Shown in pieces: positions 33,721 through 42,381 of a stretch of DNA of 64,000 nucleotides (position 1 is its first letter; each line of letters begins with the position of its first letter). Made by a program: the position numbers and the translations under genes. Origin of the DNA: Parvularcula sp038749595 (GTDB lineage: Bacteria; Pseudomonadota; Alphaproteobacteria; Caulobacterales; Parvularculaceae); the NCBI GenBank assembly GCA_038749595.1, contig JBCDHW010000004.1:62001-126000 (forward strand), read 5' to 3'. The notes beneath the pieces are model-generated. The model ran no database searches, was not told where the DNA came from, and worked only from the letters and a program-made list of their open reading frames with translations.

Positions 33721-34173
33721 TTACTCAGGCGACGGCTCCTTGGCCTCTTCGAGGGCCTTGGTGACTTCCGGAGCCTCGTAGTTTTCGTCGTGGCGGGCAA
33801 GCACAGTCTTCGCACGGAACACGCCGCTCGCATCAAGGCGGCCTTGGGCGATGATCCCCTCATTCTCTTCGACGAGGGCGGGCAAAAGACCTCGGTACGT
33901 CACGGGAATGTCCGCAACGCCGTCGGTGACGACGAACACGTACGATTGGTCCTCAGCCTGGTTCAGGGATCCATCAGCGACGAGCCCGGCAAGGCGGATC
34001 TCCCGGTCGCCAAGCTCGATGGCGCTCGGGAGAGACGATGGGGCATAGGCGTAGACTTGGGTTTTGGTGATGGCGAAGAGCGCCAGCGCGACGGCTCCGG
34101 CAAAAGCGGGAAGGACGACTGTCAGAAACAGCTTCCGCTGGCGGCGCCTCTCATAAGGGCTCGCCGTGCTCAT
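33721..34173 (-). CDS. ccmE: Cytochrome c maturation heme chaperone CcmE
   Basis: Periplasmic, membrane-anchored chaperone that covalently holds heme on its way to apocytochrome c. The 150-residue protein has one N-terminal membrane helix (about 14-36) and an OB-fold with FVVTDGVADIPVTYRGLLP. The heme-binding histidine lies in LARHDENY (H128, Y132). ATG 34173 overlaps the ccmD stop (ATGA). Confidence 0.95.
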   Translation of the reverse strand: MSTASPYERRRQRKLFLTVVLPAFAGAVALALFAITKTQVYAYAPSSLPSAIELGDREIRLAGLVADGSLNQAEDQSYVFVVTDGVADIPVTYRGLLPALVEENEGIIAQGRLDASGVFRAKTVLARHDENYEAPEVTKALEEAKEPSPE

Positions 34174-34280
34174 CGGTTTCTCCGCTGGTAGCGCCACAGG
34201 GACCAAGCGGTAAGACCGCCGAGGCTCACCGCGGAGACAATCCATGCAAGCGCGATGAACGGTGCCATGTCAGGCTGCAT
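34170..34280 (-). CDS. ccmD: Heme exporter protein CcmD
   Basis: A 36-residue gene found by reading between ccmC and ccmE. ATG 34280 shares its A with the ccmC TAA (TAATG), and the TGA overlaps the ccmE ATG. The product is a single membrane helix (about residues 6-26) followed by the basic tail WRYQRRNR, the typical CcmD plan. CcmD assists release of holo-CcmE from the CcmABC complex. The two tight overlaps and the conserved gene order make the call secure despite the size; a shorter start at 34268 is possible. Confidence 0.88.
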   Translation of the reverse strand: MQPDMAPFIALAWIVSAVSLGGLTAWSLWRYQRRNR

Positions 34281-35032
34281 TACGGCGCCGGAGCCTCGTT
34301 CAACGTCGCTGTCGAGGTTTTCGGCGCTGGCTCACGCCGTTTCGCTGCCAGCACCGTATGGGTGCGGAGCAGGACAAAGAATGTGAAGAGCGCCGTATAG
34401 CCAACGGCCATAATCAGCAGCGGAATGAGCATCGAGGCGGGCATCTTCGGTCCGCCCTCGCGAACAACCGTGGCGGTCTGGTGCAGGCTGTCCCACCAAT
34501 CAACGGAGAACTTAATGATCGGAAGGTTCACCGCGCCAAGCATCGCAAGAAGCCCAGCCGAGCGCGCTGCCGTCCATTCGTTGTCGATCATCTGCCAAAT
34601 GGCGATATAGCCGAGGTACAAAAAGACCAGGACGAGCATCGACGTCATCCGTGGATCCCAATCCCAGAAAACGCCCCACGTCACCTTGCCCCAAAGCGCG
34701 CCGGTGACGATGGCGAGAACCGAGAACAGCAACCCGATAGGCGCCGCCTCACGCGCGGCGATATCGGCGAGGCGATGGCGCCAAATAAAGCTGACCAAAC
34801 TCGCGCTGGCGATGAAAGCGTAGGTTTGCAGGGACAACCAAGCGGCGGGAACGTGAACGTACATGATCCGGACGCTTTCGCCCTGTCGCACATCTTCCGG
34901 CGAAAACCGTAGGCCGATGACACTGGCCAGACCGATGCACACTAACGCAGTGATCCCCGCGATCGGGATCCAAGGCTTTGTGACTTGCGTAAAAAAAGCC
35001 GGATTGGAGAGCTTCGTCAGCGTGTTCGCCAT
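34280..35032 (-). CDS. ccmC: Heme-handling membrane protein CcmC
   Basis: Attaches heme to CcmE. The 250-residue protein has six membrane segments and the tryptophan-rich periplasmic motif WGVFWDWDPRMTSMLVL (WWD domain). Flanking histidines expected to ligate heme lie in MYVHVPAAW and near WWDSLHQ. It is the first gene of ccmC-ccmD-ccmE. The ABC partners ccmA/ccmB and the lyase genes ccmF-ccmH are not adjacent. Confidence 0.95.
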   Translation of the reverse strand: MANTLTKLSNPAFFTQVTKPWIPIAGITALVCIGLASVIGLRFSPEDVRQGESVRIMYVHVPAAWLSLQTYAFIASASLVSFIWRHRLADIAAREAAPIGLLFSVLAIVTGALWGKVTWGVFWDWDPRMTSMLVLVFLYLGYIAIWQMIDNEWTAARSAGLLAMLGAVNLPIIKFSVDWWDSLHQTATVVREGGPKMPASMLIPLLIMAVGYTALFTFFVLLRTHTVLAAKRREPAPKTSTATLNEAPAP

Positions 35033-35083
35033 GGCGTCCGAGTTATCTTGTCATGCCTAAGATAGGCAAGAGAAGACGACTGT

Positions 35084-36460
35084 TCAGGCGCGGCTCTCCG
35101 CCGCAAGCAACGGTTCAAAGCGGCTCCAACCGGCAATCAACCCGATGCCGCGGGCCAACATGAACAGCGTGAAAGCGCTCCACAGCCCGTGATTCCCGAG
35201 GATCGGCATCAGGGCGAAGGCGCTGGCGAAGTAAATCAGTGCGGAGAGCGCCATGACATTGCGCATCGCAGCCCCCCGCGTCGCGCCGATATAAACGCCG
35301 TCCAGGTGGAACGTGACGGCGACAGCCAGCGGCGCAGCCGCCACCCACCATCGGTACCGCTGCGCCTCGGCAAGGAGTGCCGCGTTTTCAGGCCCTTGCC
35401 CAATGATGAGCGCTGTCACGGGCCCTCCGAAAACGATCAGCGCAAGGCACAAGCCGGCTGCAATCATCGCCGCTAGCTCCGCCGTCCGCCGCCACGCCGC
35501 CGTGAACAAAGTCCGCTTGTCGTGGTTAGCCCCCAACGCTTGCCCGACGAGGCTTTCAGCAGCGATCGCCGTGCCATCGAGGAGCAGCGTGGCCGTCAGC
35601 ACCAAGTAAAACAGCGCTTGATTCGCCGCGACCGTGAGATCGCCGAAGCCCGCACCAATCCGCGCAAAACTCGACAGGACGAACGTCAAAATCGCGGTGC
35701 GGATGAAAATATCGCGGTTGAACGAGAGGACAGCAGCCAGGTCTCGCGTCGCATCGACCAGACGCCACCGCTGAAGAACCGGTCCGTAGGGTTTCAAAGC
35801 GATCCAAACGGCGACCAGCGCGAGGAGCAGCCCCGTGAGCTCGGCGACGACCGTTGCCGCGGCTAACCCTGTGATTCCCCATCCAAGATTGAGGACGAAC
35901 AAGATGCTGAGGCCCGCGTTGACGAGCGCGACAGACAGCGTGATCACCATCAGAAGCCCGGTCTTTCCTTGACCGGAAAGCCAGCCCAAAATCGCGATCA
36001 TAGTGAGGACCGCCGGGGCAGCGAGGATGCGGACGCGGAAATAGGCGACCATCGCGTCGCCTGCGCCTTGGGACGCTTCGGTTGTGTCCACCATCGCCCA
36101 CAGAGCAAGTCGCTCAATCCCGGGTGAGGTGATCACCAACAGCGCGCCGGCGGTAATCCCGAAAGCGACGCCTTGGATCAGGTGCGCCTTCAATCGGGAA
36201 ACGTTCGACGCGCCGTAGGCCTGGGCTGCTAGACCGGACATGCTCATCCGGATGAACCCGAACGTCCAATAGAGAAGGGAGAACACCGCTCCCGCCAGCG
36301 ATGCACCTGCCAGGGTGTCGGTGCCCGACGCCCGGGCCAAAACGGCCACGTCGATGAGCCCTAAAAGCGGTGAAACGATCGCGGCGAGGCTTGCAGGCCA
36401 AGCGATCGCAAAGGCTGAACCCAGCGTGGCCGGACGCGGCGCGCGCTGGTCGGTCGCCAT
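35084..36460 (-). CDS. MATE-family efflux transporter
   Basis: 458 residues with twelve predicted membrane segments in two homologous halves. The N-terminal IAWPASLAAIVSPLLGLIDVAVLA and VNAGLSILFVLNLGWGITGLAAATVVAE match DinF/NorM-like MATE exporters. These use Na+ or H+ gradients to expel organic cations; the substrate is not readable. It lies 12 nt downstream of rpmE on the same strand. Confidence 0.9.
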   Translation of the reverse strand: MATDQRAPRPATLGSAFAIAWPASLAAIVSPLLGLIDVAVLARASGTDTLAGASLAGAVFSLLYWTFGFIRMSMSGLAAQAYGASNVSRLKAHLIQGVAFGITAGALLVITSPGIERLALWAMVDTTEASQGAGDAMVAYFRVRILAAPAVLTMIAILGWLSGQGKTGLLMVITLSVALVNAGLSILFVLNLGWGITGLAAATVVAELTGLLLALVAVWIALKPYGPVLQRWRLVDATRDLAAVLSFNRDIFIRTAILTFVLSSFARIGAGFGDLTVAANQALFYLVLTATLLLDGTAIAAESLVGQALGANHDKRTLFTAAWRRTAELAAMIAAGLCLALIVFGGPVTALIIGQGPENAALLAEAQRYRWWVAAAPLAVAVTFHLDGVYIGATRGAAMRNVMALSALIYFASAFALMPILGNHGLWSAFTLFMLARGIGLIAGWSRFEPLLAAESRA

Positions 36461-36472
36461 CCGAAATGCGGC

Positions 36473-36691
36473 TTAGAGGCCGAAGTTGCCGAACTTGTTT
36501 TTGAACTTCGACACGCGGCCTTTATCGGTGATCCGCTGCGGACCGCCCGTCCAAGCCGGGTGGCTCGAAGGATCGATGTCGAGGTTCAGGGTCGTTCCCT
36601 CCTGCCCATAGGTCGAGCGGGTCTGAAACGTCGAACCGTCAGTGAGGGTGACGGTGATGAAGTGGTAGTCGGGATGAATGTCTTTTTTCAT
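36473..36691 (-). CDS. rpmE: 50S ribosomal protein L31
   Basis: 72 residues: MKKDIHPDYH at the start, LNLDIDPSSHPAWTGG in the middle and GRVSKFKNKFGNF at the end, the alphaproteobacterial L31 pattern. No CxxC zinc pair is present, so this is the zinc-independent form. It leads a short unit with the MATE gene. Confidence 0.97.
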   Translation of the reverse strand: MKKDIHPDYHFITVTLTDGSTFQTRSTYGQEGTTLNLDIDPSSHPAWTGGPQRITDKGRVSKFKNKFGNFGL

Positions 36692-36861
36692 CGGTGTGCC
36701 GGTCGCCAGATCTAATGAAGAGTGCGGCGGCTAGCGCCCTCAAGCGCAAAACACAAGGGCTGATCAGGAGGGGCAGGCGGCCGGACGAGCGAACTTATCC
36801 TGCGGCAACCACTCCGACATTTTAGCCACTGTCAAGGCTTGCGTCTCAGCGTTTCAGGCTC

Positions 36862-36876
36862 TTGATAGTGTATCAA
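36862..36876. promoter_or_regulatory. 15-bp palindrome, candidate operator
   Basis: TTGATA-GTG-TATCAA forms a perfect 6-bp dyad 24 nt upstream of the ATG at 36900. It resembles FNR/FixK boxes (TTGAT-N4-ATCAA) but has a 5-nt centre, so it is more likely the site of another dimeric regulator. The rest of 36692-36899 shows no gene. Confidence 0.45.
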
Positions 36877-36899
36877 CTCTGGTGGTCGGGTGGAAATAA

Positions 36900-37949
36900 A
36901 TGCGGCTGTTTATGCCCATGGTCTTTTTTATGGCGCTTGGCACGCTTGCCACGGCGCTGGGCACCATGTGGCTTGGATATGTCTTCCACCAGTTTGAAGA
37001 CGTTGAGCTGGCGGGCGAGCTTCAATGCCAGCCTGTCCACGGGATCACCGGCGCTTACGATGTCGAACCGCTGCCGAACCGCAACGTCGCCTTCCTGTCG
37101 GTTTATGACGAGCGCGGCAACGCCGAACGTGGCGAGCTCGTACGCTTCGACTTCGACAATCCGCTTGATGACGGCTCTTGGAAAGACCGCACCAACGGTA
37201 GCCCCATCCTGTTCCGGCCTGGCGGCATCAGTCTCTTTGAAGAACGGCTGCCGAGCGGTGTGCTCAGCCAGCGGCTTTTCGTGGTCAATCACGAGGGCCC
37301 TGAAGTCCTCATCTTTGACGTGGAAGAGAACGGCGACCTGACCCTGGCCGAGCGCTTTACCCATGAGCTGATGACGAGCCCGAATGACGTCGTCGCGACC
37401 GGCCCCGACAGCTTTTACGTCTCCAACGACACGGCCTCGGGCCGGCGATCGATCCGCGGCAAGGCAGACTTCCTCCTCGGCCTGCCCACCGGCTCAGTGC
37501 TGCATTTCGATGGATCCAACTGGGCAACCGTGGCTGATCGGATGCAGTTCCCGAACGGTATGGTCCTCTCGCCCGACCGCAACCGGCTTTTTGTTGCGGA
37601 GATGCGCGCCGAGGCGATCCGCCGGTTCCGGCGCGATCCCGCGACGGATCGCTTGGAGAGCCGAGGGAAGATCAGCTTGGGCACGTTCCCGAACAATCTC
37701 TCGGTCGATGGTGATGGACGTCTCTTGGTGGGGGCCGTGCCGCAGCCGTTCGCTTATAAAGCCTTCACCGAGAGCCTCCGCGACAGCGCGCCAAGCCAGG
37801 TCATTCGCGTCGAGAAAGGCGAGCCGAACGTGCTGTTCCAAGATCCTGGCCGAACGTTCTCGGCGGCCAGTGTGGCCAGTGTGGTCGGCGACAAGATGGT
37901 GATCGGGACCGCGGCAGACCGCAAATTCCTTATGTGCCCGACGATCTAG
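36900..37949 (+). CDS. Paraoxonase/arylesterase-like six-bladed propeller, membrane-anchored
   Basis: 349 residues. An N-terminal hydrophobic segment (about 3-27, uncleaved anchor or signal) precedes a beta-propeller. LMTSPNDVVATGPDSFYVSND, MQFPNGMVLSPDRNRLFVAEM and FPNNLSVDGDGRLLVGAVP match the calcium-binding Asn/Asp positions of paraoxonases (PON) and SMP-30-type lactonases. It may hydrolyse lactones or esters, including acyl-homoserine lactones, in the periplasm; no substrate can be read. A 15-bp palindrome lies just upstream. Confidence 0.78.
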   Translation: MRLFMPMVFFMALGTLATALGTMWLGYVFHQFEDVELAGELQCQPVHGITGAYDVEPLPNRNVAFLSVYDERGNAERGELVRFDFDNPLDDGSWKDRTNGSPILFRPGGISLFEERLPSGVLSQRLFVVNHEGPEVLIFDVEENGDLTLAERFTHELMTSPNDVVATGPDSFYVSNDTASGRRSIRGKADFLLGLPTGSVLHFDGSNWATVADRMQFPNGMVLSPDRNRLFVAEMRAEAIRRFRRDPATDRLESRGKISLGTFPNNLSVDGDGRLLVGAVPQPFAYKAFTESLRDSAPSQVIRVEKGEPNVLFQDPGRTFSAASVASVVGDKMVIGTAADRKFLMCPTI

Positions 37950-37996
37950 CCCTTTGGGCGGTTGGCACCGTTTGCGGCCAGCCTTAAGCCAGCGCC

Positions 37997-39364
37997 ATGC
38001 ACTATCTCTCCACTAGGGGGCAGGCGCCCCGCGCGGACTTCGACGACGTCCTGACCCAGGCTTTGGCAGCGGACGGAGGACTGTTCGTGCCGGAACACTA
38101 TCCGTCAGGCCTCACCGCCGCGCCGGAGATGTCCTTCGCAGACGTTGCTGCTCGGGTCCTCGCCGCTTTTGGCGGCGACGCATTCCCCCTCGCTGAGGCG
38201 CAGCCGCTCGCCGAACAAGCTTTCGGAACCTTTCGCCATGAGGCCGCTGCGCCGGTCATCCAGCTCGGGGACGACCGGGTGCTCGAGCTGTTTCACGGCC
38301 CGACCCTGGCGTTCAAAGATGTGGCGATGCAGCTGCTTGCCCGCCTGTTCGAGCGCAGCTTAGCCCGCAGCGGCCGCACGATGCAGGTGGTCGTCGCCAC
38401 GTCTGGGGACACAGGCGGCGCAGCCGTCGCCTCCCTCGCGAACCGCGCTGGCATTAAGCTCTGCGTGCTCCACCCCCACGAGCGGATCTCCGAAGTGCAG
38501 CGGCGGTTCATGACCACGACGGGCGCTGAGAACGTCCTCAACCTTGCCGTGGACGGAACGTTCGACGATTGTCAGACGATCGTCAAAGCTCTGTTTGCAG
38601 ACCGTCCGTTTGCGGAAAGTGTGAGCCTCGGCGGTGTCAATTCGATCAACTGGGCGCGCATCGCGTCGCAGGTGACCTACTACCTGACGGCGTGCCGCGA
38701 TGTGGGGGAGGGGCCGGTTCATTTCTCCGTACCGACCGGGAATTTCGGCGACGTTTTCGCAGGCTGGGTGGCCAAGAAGATGGGCGCGCCCATCGGTCAA
38801 CTTATTGTTGCAGTGAACGAAAACGATATTCTGGACCGCGCTTTGCGAACAGGTGTCTACGACAAGCGCGGCGTCACCCAAACCTCCTCTCCGTCGATGG
38901 ACATCGAAATCGCCAGCAATTTCGAGCGGGCCATTTTCGAGGCTTCCGGGCGAGACAGCGCCCTCACGGCAAGCCTGATGGCAGAGTTGAAGGCGGAAGG
39001 AACGTTTACCCTGCCCGAGAACGTCTTAACCGAATTGCGAAAAGATTTCCTCTCCTACCGGGCCTCGCAAGCCGAGGTTGCCGCGCTCCTCAAGACCGTC
39101 GCAAAAGACACGGGCATCCTCATCGATCCGCATACGGCGATTGGCATCCATGCAGCGCGACGCGGCCGCGAGGAGGGGCTAGAAGGGCCGATCGTGACGC
39201 TCGCTACGGCCCACGCGGCGAAGTTCCCCGATGCGGTTGAGGAAGCGACCGGACAGCGTCCGGCCCTACCGTTTCCTGAAGGCGACCTCTACGCAGCGGA
39301 GGAAATCTTCCAAAGAATGCCCGCTACGACGGCGGCTGTGCAAGCCGCCATCAAGGGCTGTTAA
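37997..39364 (+). CDS. thrC: Threonine synthase
   Basis: A PLP enzyme that converts O-phosphohomoserine to threonine. The 455-residue length is that of the long proteobacterial type. MHYLSTRGQAPRADFDDVLTQALAADGGLFVP opens the protein, the PLP lysine lies in GPTLAFKDVA (K107), and VVVATSGDTGGAAV and VPTGNFGDVFAG bind phosphate. It is a single-gene unit in this window. Confidence 0.97.
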   Translation: MHYLSTRGQAPRADFDDVLTQALAADGGLFVPEHYPSGLTAAPEMSFADVAARVLAAFGGDAFPLAEAQPLAEQAFGTFRHEAAAPVIQLGDDRVLELFHGPTLAFKDVAMQLLARLFERSLARSGRTMQVVVATSGDTGGAAVASLANRAGIKLCVLHPHERISEVQRRFMTTTGAENVLNLAVDGTFDDCQTIVKALFADRPFAESVSLGGVNSINWARIASQVTYYLTACRDVGEGPVHFSVPTGNFGDVFAGWVAKKMGAPIGQLIVAVNENDILDRALRTGVYDKRGVTQTSSPSMDIEIASNFERAIFEASGRDSALTASLMAELKAEGTFTLPENVLTELRKDFLSYRASQAEVAALLKTVAKDTGILIDPHTAIGIHAARRGREEGLEGPIVTLATAHAAKFPDAVEEATGQRPALPFPEGDLYAAEEIFQRMPATTAAVQAAIKGC

Positions 39365-39460
39365 CCCAGCTTATTAACGATATATTATCCTTATCCTTGC
39401 GCCGGGGGTGGTTCACGCTCTACCGTTAACCGGGGTTTTTGTGGGGTTGGATGAACAGCC

Positions 39461-40963
39461 ATGGGCGACCTGGGTGACGCCTTTTCCTTTGCCGAGTACG
39501 CCGCTGCGCTGAGGCGCCTGGAAGCTATCCAGCCAGCGGAATACGCGCTTGCAGAGATGATCGTGCTCGGCGGTTTGGGCCTCGGCGCGCTGACTCTGTT
39601 CGTGTTGATGCTGGTCAGGCGCTCAGGCACCGCAGCGGCAGGGTTTGCGTTGATCGCGCTCCTCGCTCTGTCGATGGCCATCGTCTTCGGCACTTTGGAT
39701 TTCCTCACAGACGGCACGACGGTCCTGATCGGAAGCCTTACGGCGAGTGCGTTGGTTCTGTTCGTCAACGCGGTGCTCCATACGGGCCGCGAGAACCTCT
39801 TCATCGCAGGGCTGTCCGCCATTGTGATCGGCCTGACGGTGACCCTCGGCGGGTTGACGGCGATGGGCTTCGACTATGCCAGCCAGGCGCGTCTTGGGAT
39901 GATCGGCGGCTCCGTCTTTGCGGCCCTGGTGCTCGCCTTTGCAATGCTCCGGGCGCCGGCAGGCCAGGGCGTGCTGGGTATCGCCGTTTTGAGCGCGATC
40001 GTCGGCGGCGGTCTCATGCTCGATCAGGTTTCTCCCATGCTGTCGGGCACATGGATGACGGTTCTGCCAGTGGCACTCGTGTCCGGTGCGCTGCTTCTCG
40101 CTGCGATGGCCGCGCCGTTTGTCGCCGACGAGGTGACGATGCGGCGCGGCGCGAGCGGAGGCTACAGCGCCAGCGCCGCTATGGAACCGGGCCCACTGTT
40201 CCAAAGCTTCGATGGCGAGGACCAAGGCGACGGCGACATGCCGCCTTTCATGGCGACCGAAGCCCCCGACGATGTGCGGTTTGATCCGCCGCTGAGCCAT
40301 CCGCCCTCTGCCCCAGAGCCTTATCAGCCCGAGCCGCCGCTCGCTGCTCCTCCGCGCCAAGCTGCGGCGGTGCCTGAAGGTGATCCGGTCTCCAGTTATT
40401 GGAGCGCCGGAACGGTCGCCGCGCCTCTTGAAGCCCAGGCTGACGAGTACATCTGGGATGCGCTTGCTGATCCCGAAGTGCGCTGTGGCCAGGACGTCGT
40501 GGCGGCTTTTGGGGCCTACGGCGCCCAAGAATTGAGTCCCGAGGGCCTCCGTGAGCGGCTCCAGCCGAACGGCCTGCCGACCTTCGACGACCAAGTCCTC
40601 GGCGGCGGCGATCCGGTCTCCGGGCCTTTCGACATCGTTCTTGAGACCACCACAGGCGCGTTCCGGTTCACGGGGCGCCGCCAGGTCGACCATGACGGTA
40701 TTCTGATGCGTCTCGACGCGCGCCTCAGCCAGGCGGGAGCCGGGGTGGGCGCTGCCCAGAACTTTGCCCCGCCGCCTGCGCCGCAGAGCGGCTACCAGCA
40801 ACCTTCTGAGCCGATGGTCCGCTCCGCTCCGCCGCTCACTGCCCAGTTCAAATCCGTTGCACGCCTGAGCGACAGCGTCTCGATCGGCTTCGATGCGAGC
40901 CCCGAGCATCCACCCCAAAGCGATGAGGACGTCAAAGCGCTTGTCGACGAGGCGGCGCGGTAG
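39461..40963 (+). CDS. Seven-helix membrane sensor with PAS-like domain (probably 5' part of a split gene)
   Basis: 500 residues. About seven membrane segments occupy residues 25-220. A Pro/Ala/Glu-rich linker follows (about 245-315), then a PAS-like domain (about 325-425) with LSPEGLRERLQPNGLP and FDIVLETTTGAFRFTGRR, and another Pro/Gln linker. The frame ends at TAG 40961-40963 and resumes in phase at 40964, leading into an EAL-like domain. The two ORFs may therefore be one membrane-bound c-di-GMP-type signalling protein broken by an amber codon. The function is inferred from domain order only. Confidence 0.65.
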   Translation: MGDLGDAFSFAEYAAALRRLEAIQPAEYALAEMIVLGGLGLGALTLFVLMLVRRSGTAAAGFALIALLALSMAIVFGTLDFLTDGTTVLIGSLTASALVLFVNAVLHTGRENLFIAGLSAIVIGLTVTLGGLTAMGFDYASQARLGMIGGSVFAALVLAFAMLRAPAGQGVLGIAVLSAIVGGGLMLDQVSPMLSGTWMTVLPVALVSGALLLAAMAAPFVADEVTMRRGASGGYSASAAMEPGPLFQSFDGEDQGDGDMPPFMATEAPDDVRFDPPLSHPPSAPEPYQPEPPLAAPPRQAAAVPEGDPVSSYWSAGTVAAPLEAQADEYIWDALADPEVRCGQDVVAAFGAYGAQELSPEGLRERLQPNGLPTFDDQVLGGGDPVSGPFDIVLETTTGAFRFTGRRQVDHDGILMRLDARLSQAGAGVGAAQNFAPPPAPQSGYQQPSEPMVRSAPPLTAQFKSVARLSDSVSIGFDASPEHPPQSDEDVKALVDEAAR

Positions 40964-40972
40964 CTGGCGGAG

Positions 40973-41593
40973 ATGATCGCTGAGGACCCAAGCCGCGGGC
41001 CTTTTGTCCTGCTCGACGCCGAAGCACTCGCATGTCCCTTTGGCCTGGTGGCTTCTGCCGTTGGCCGGGCTGTGCGGACCTACCAGCTTCCTCGCGGGGC
41101 GCTGGTCGTCGGCTTCACGGCATCGGGCGGGCGCCATCCGAAGGGCTTTTCCGGCGCAGCCGACGATGTCCGGATGGCCGGCGCCGGCGCGGCGCTGATC
41201 CTGCGCGACCTGTCTGGCAAAGCTGCGAAGCTCCGCCCGGATATGGTCTGGATCGACGCCCGGGACGCGAAGCTCGCTGACCGCGGCAAGCGCTCTGTGC
41301 TGCAAGGCATGGCCAAGCGCCTGAACGCGCCCATCGTGGTGCGCAATGTTCGCTCAGATGCCGAGGCGCAAGCCGCGCTGAGGGAGGGGGCGATCTTCGC
41401 GACCGGTGCGCCATTTGGCGATCGCATCGATGCCCCGACGGCCCCGCCGCACGGCAGCGCTCCGCAGCCGGTTGCGCACAGCGGCTATACCGGTTTTTCG
41501 GCAGGGCAGGGCAGACCTGTCGCTCATGAACCATCAGCGCAATCGGGCGGTTTTGGCGATCGCCAAACGATGCGGTCGCAAGGCCTGCGTTAG
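40973..41593 (+). CDS. Degenerate EAL-like domain protein (possible 3' part of the split sensor gene)
   Basis: 206 residues. FVLLDAEALACPFGL, LPRGALVVGFT, LRPDMVWIDARDAKLAD, LNAPIVVRNVRSDAEAQAALREGAIFATGAPFGD follow the EAL phosphodiesterase fold strand by strand. The catalytic residues are lost: the ExL motif, the DDFG pair and the KxxE glutamates cannot be found, so enzymatic activity is unlikely. It is in the same frame as the upstream sensor ORF, three sense codons after its TAG. GGCGGAG abuts ATG 40973 with almost no spacing, which makes independent initiation weak. A low-complexity tail follows. Confidence 0.62.
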   Translation: MIAEDPSRGPFVLLDAEALACPFGLVASAVGRAVRTYQLPRGALVVGFTASGGRHPKGFSGAADDVRMAGAGAALILRDLSGKAAKLRPDMVWIDARDAKLADRGKRSVLQGMAKRLNAPIVVRNVRSDAEAQAALREGAIFATGAPFGDRIDAPTAPPHGSAPQPVAHSGYTGFSAGQGRPVAHEPSAQSGGFGDRQTMRSQGLR

Positions 41594-41618
41594 GCAGGCT
41601 CCCGCCCAGCGATCGACA

Positions 41619-42221
41619 TCAATTCGGTCGAGGCACCGGCTGTTCGTTCCCGGAGAACATCGTCAGATCTGAGATGCCAAGATGGTTGAGGGAACTTGTC
41701 CAAGCATCTGCGTGATCACCAAAAATAAGCTCTGGCTTCGTGTCGATACTGAGCCAGTCGTTGCGCTTGATTTCGTTCTCAAGCTGACCACCGGACCAGC
41801 CGCTATGTCCCATGATGAGCGACGCGTGCCGGGGCGCATCGATGCCGGTTGCGATTGCTTCAAGCGCGGCGCGCGTCGCCGTCAGGCCGATCTCCGGCGT
41901 AATCGCCAGGGTCTCGTCCCAGCGTTTATCGAGGCTGTGGATCACCGCACCGCGCTCGACGCCGACGGGACCGCCAAAGAAGATCGGCGCCCGGCCCGCC
42001 GTCTCGGAGCTGGTGATTCCGACCTCTTGAAGCACATCGGCGAGCTTGGCGCCCTTCATCGGCTTGTTGAAGATCACGCCGAACGCATGATCGTCATCGT
42101 GGGTACAAATCAGGCAGACCGCTTGCTCGAAAGGTGTGTCCGCCAAATGCGGCATCGCCACAATGATCTTGCCGGAGAAGCCGGAGGACAGGTCGATATC
42201 GGTCACATCGGGAAGCGCCAT
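41619..42221 (-). CDS. YqgE/AlgH family protein (UPF0301)
   Basis: 200 residues with the family blocks GKIIVAMPHL, VCLICTHDDDHAFGVIFNKP, FFGGPVGVERGAVIHSLD and IMGHSGWSGGQLENEI. Despite the historical name AlgH (alginate regulation in Pseudomonas), the biochemical role is unsettled, and proximity to the alginate locus 14 kb away is probably chance. It converges with the EAL-like gene. Confidence 0.92.
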   Translation of the reverse strand: MALPDVTDIDLSSGFSGKIIVAMPHLADTPFEQAVCLICTHDDDHAFGVIFNKPMKGAKLADVLQEVGITSSETAGRAPIFFGGPVGVERGAVIHSLDKRWDETLAITPEIGLTATRAALEAIATGIDAPRHASLIMGHSGWSGGQLENEIKRNDWLSIDTKPELIFGDHADAWTSSLNHLGISDLTMFSGNEQPVPRPN

Positions 42222-42381
42222 CGGCTTTAATTAGGTGCATGCTCAGCCGATGGCTATGCGGCGAGGGGGTGCAGAAAACGTCACACCGCAGACCATTTGC
42301 GCTTGCGGCGGCGCGCTGTTGGTCCGAGAGCCAGCGCGCGCCACATGTCTTCCACCCCATTGCGCGCCAAGGAGTTCATTG

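Noticed and set aside
36862..36876. A canonical FNR/FixK box
   Set aside because: The two half-sites TTGAT and ATCAA are separated by five bases rather than four, so the FNR spacing is not met.
39623..41305. 560-codon open frame on the minus strand
   Set aside because: It runs antisense across the sensor/EAL genes and has the Arg/Gly/Ala-biased, domain-free composition of a high-GC shadow frame; the plus strand shows membrane helices and a recognisable fold.
41619..42221. AlgH as a functional part of the alginate locus
   Set aside because: The name is historical; it lies more than 10 kb away, separated by unrelated operons, and its family is present in bacteria without alginate metabolism.
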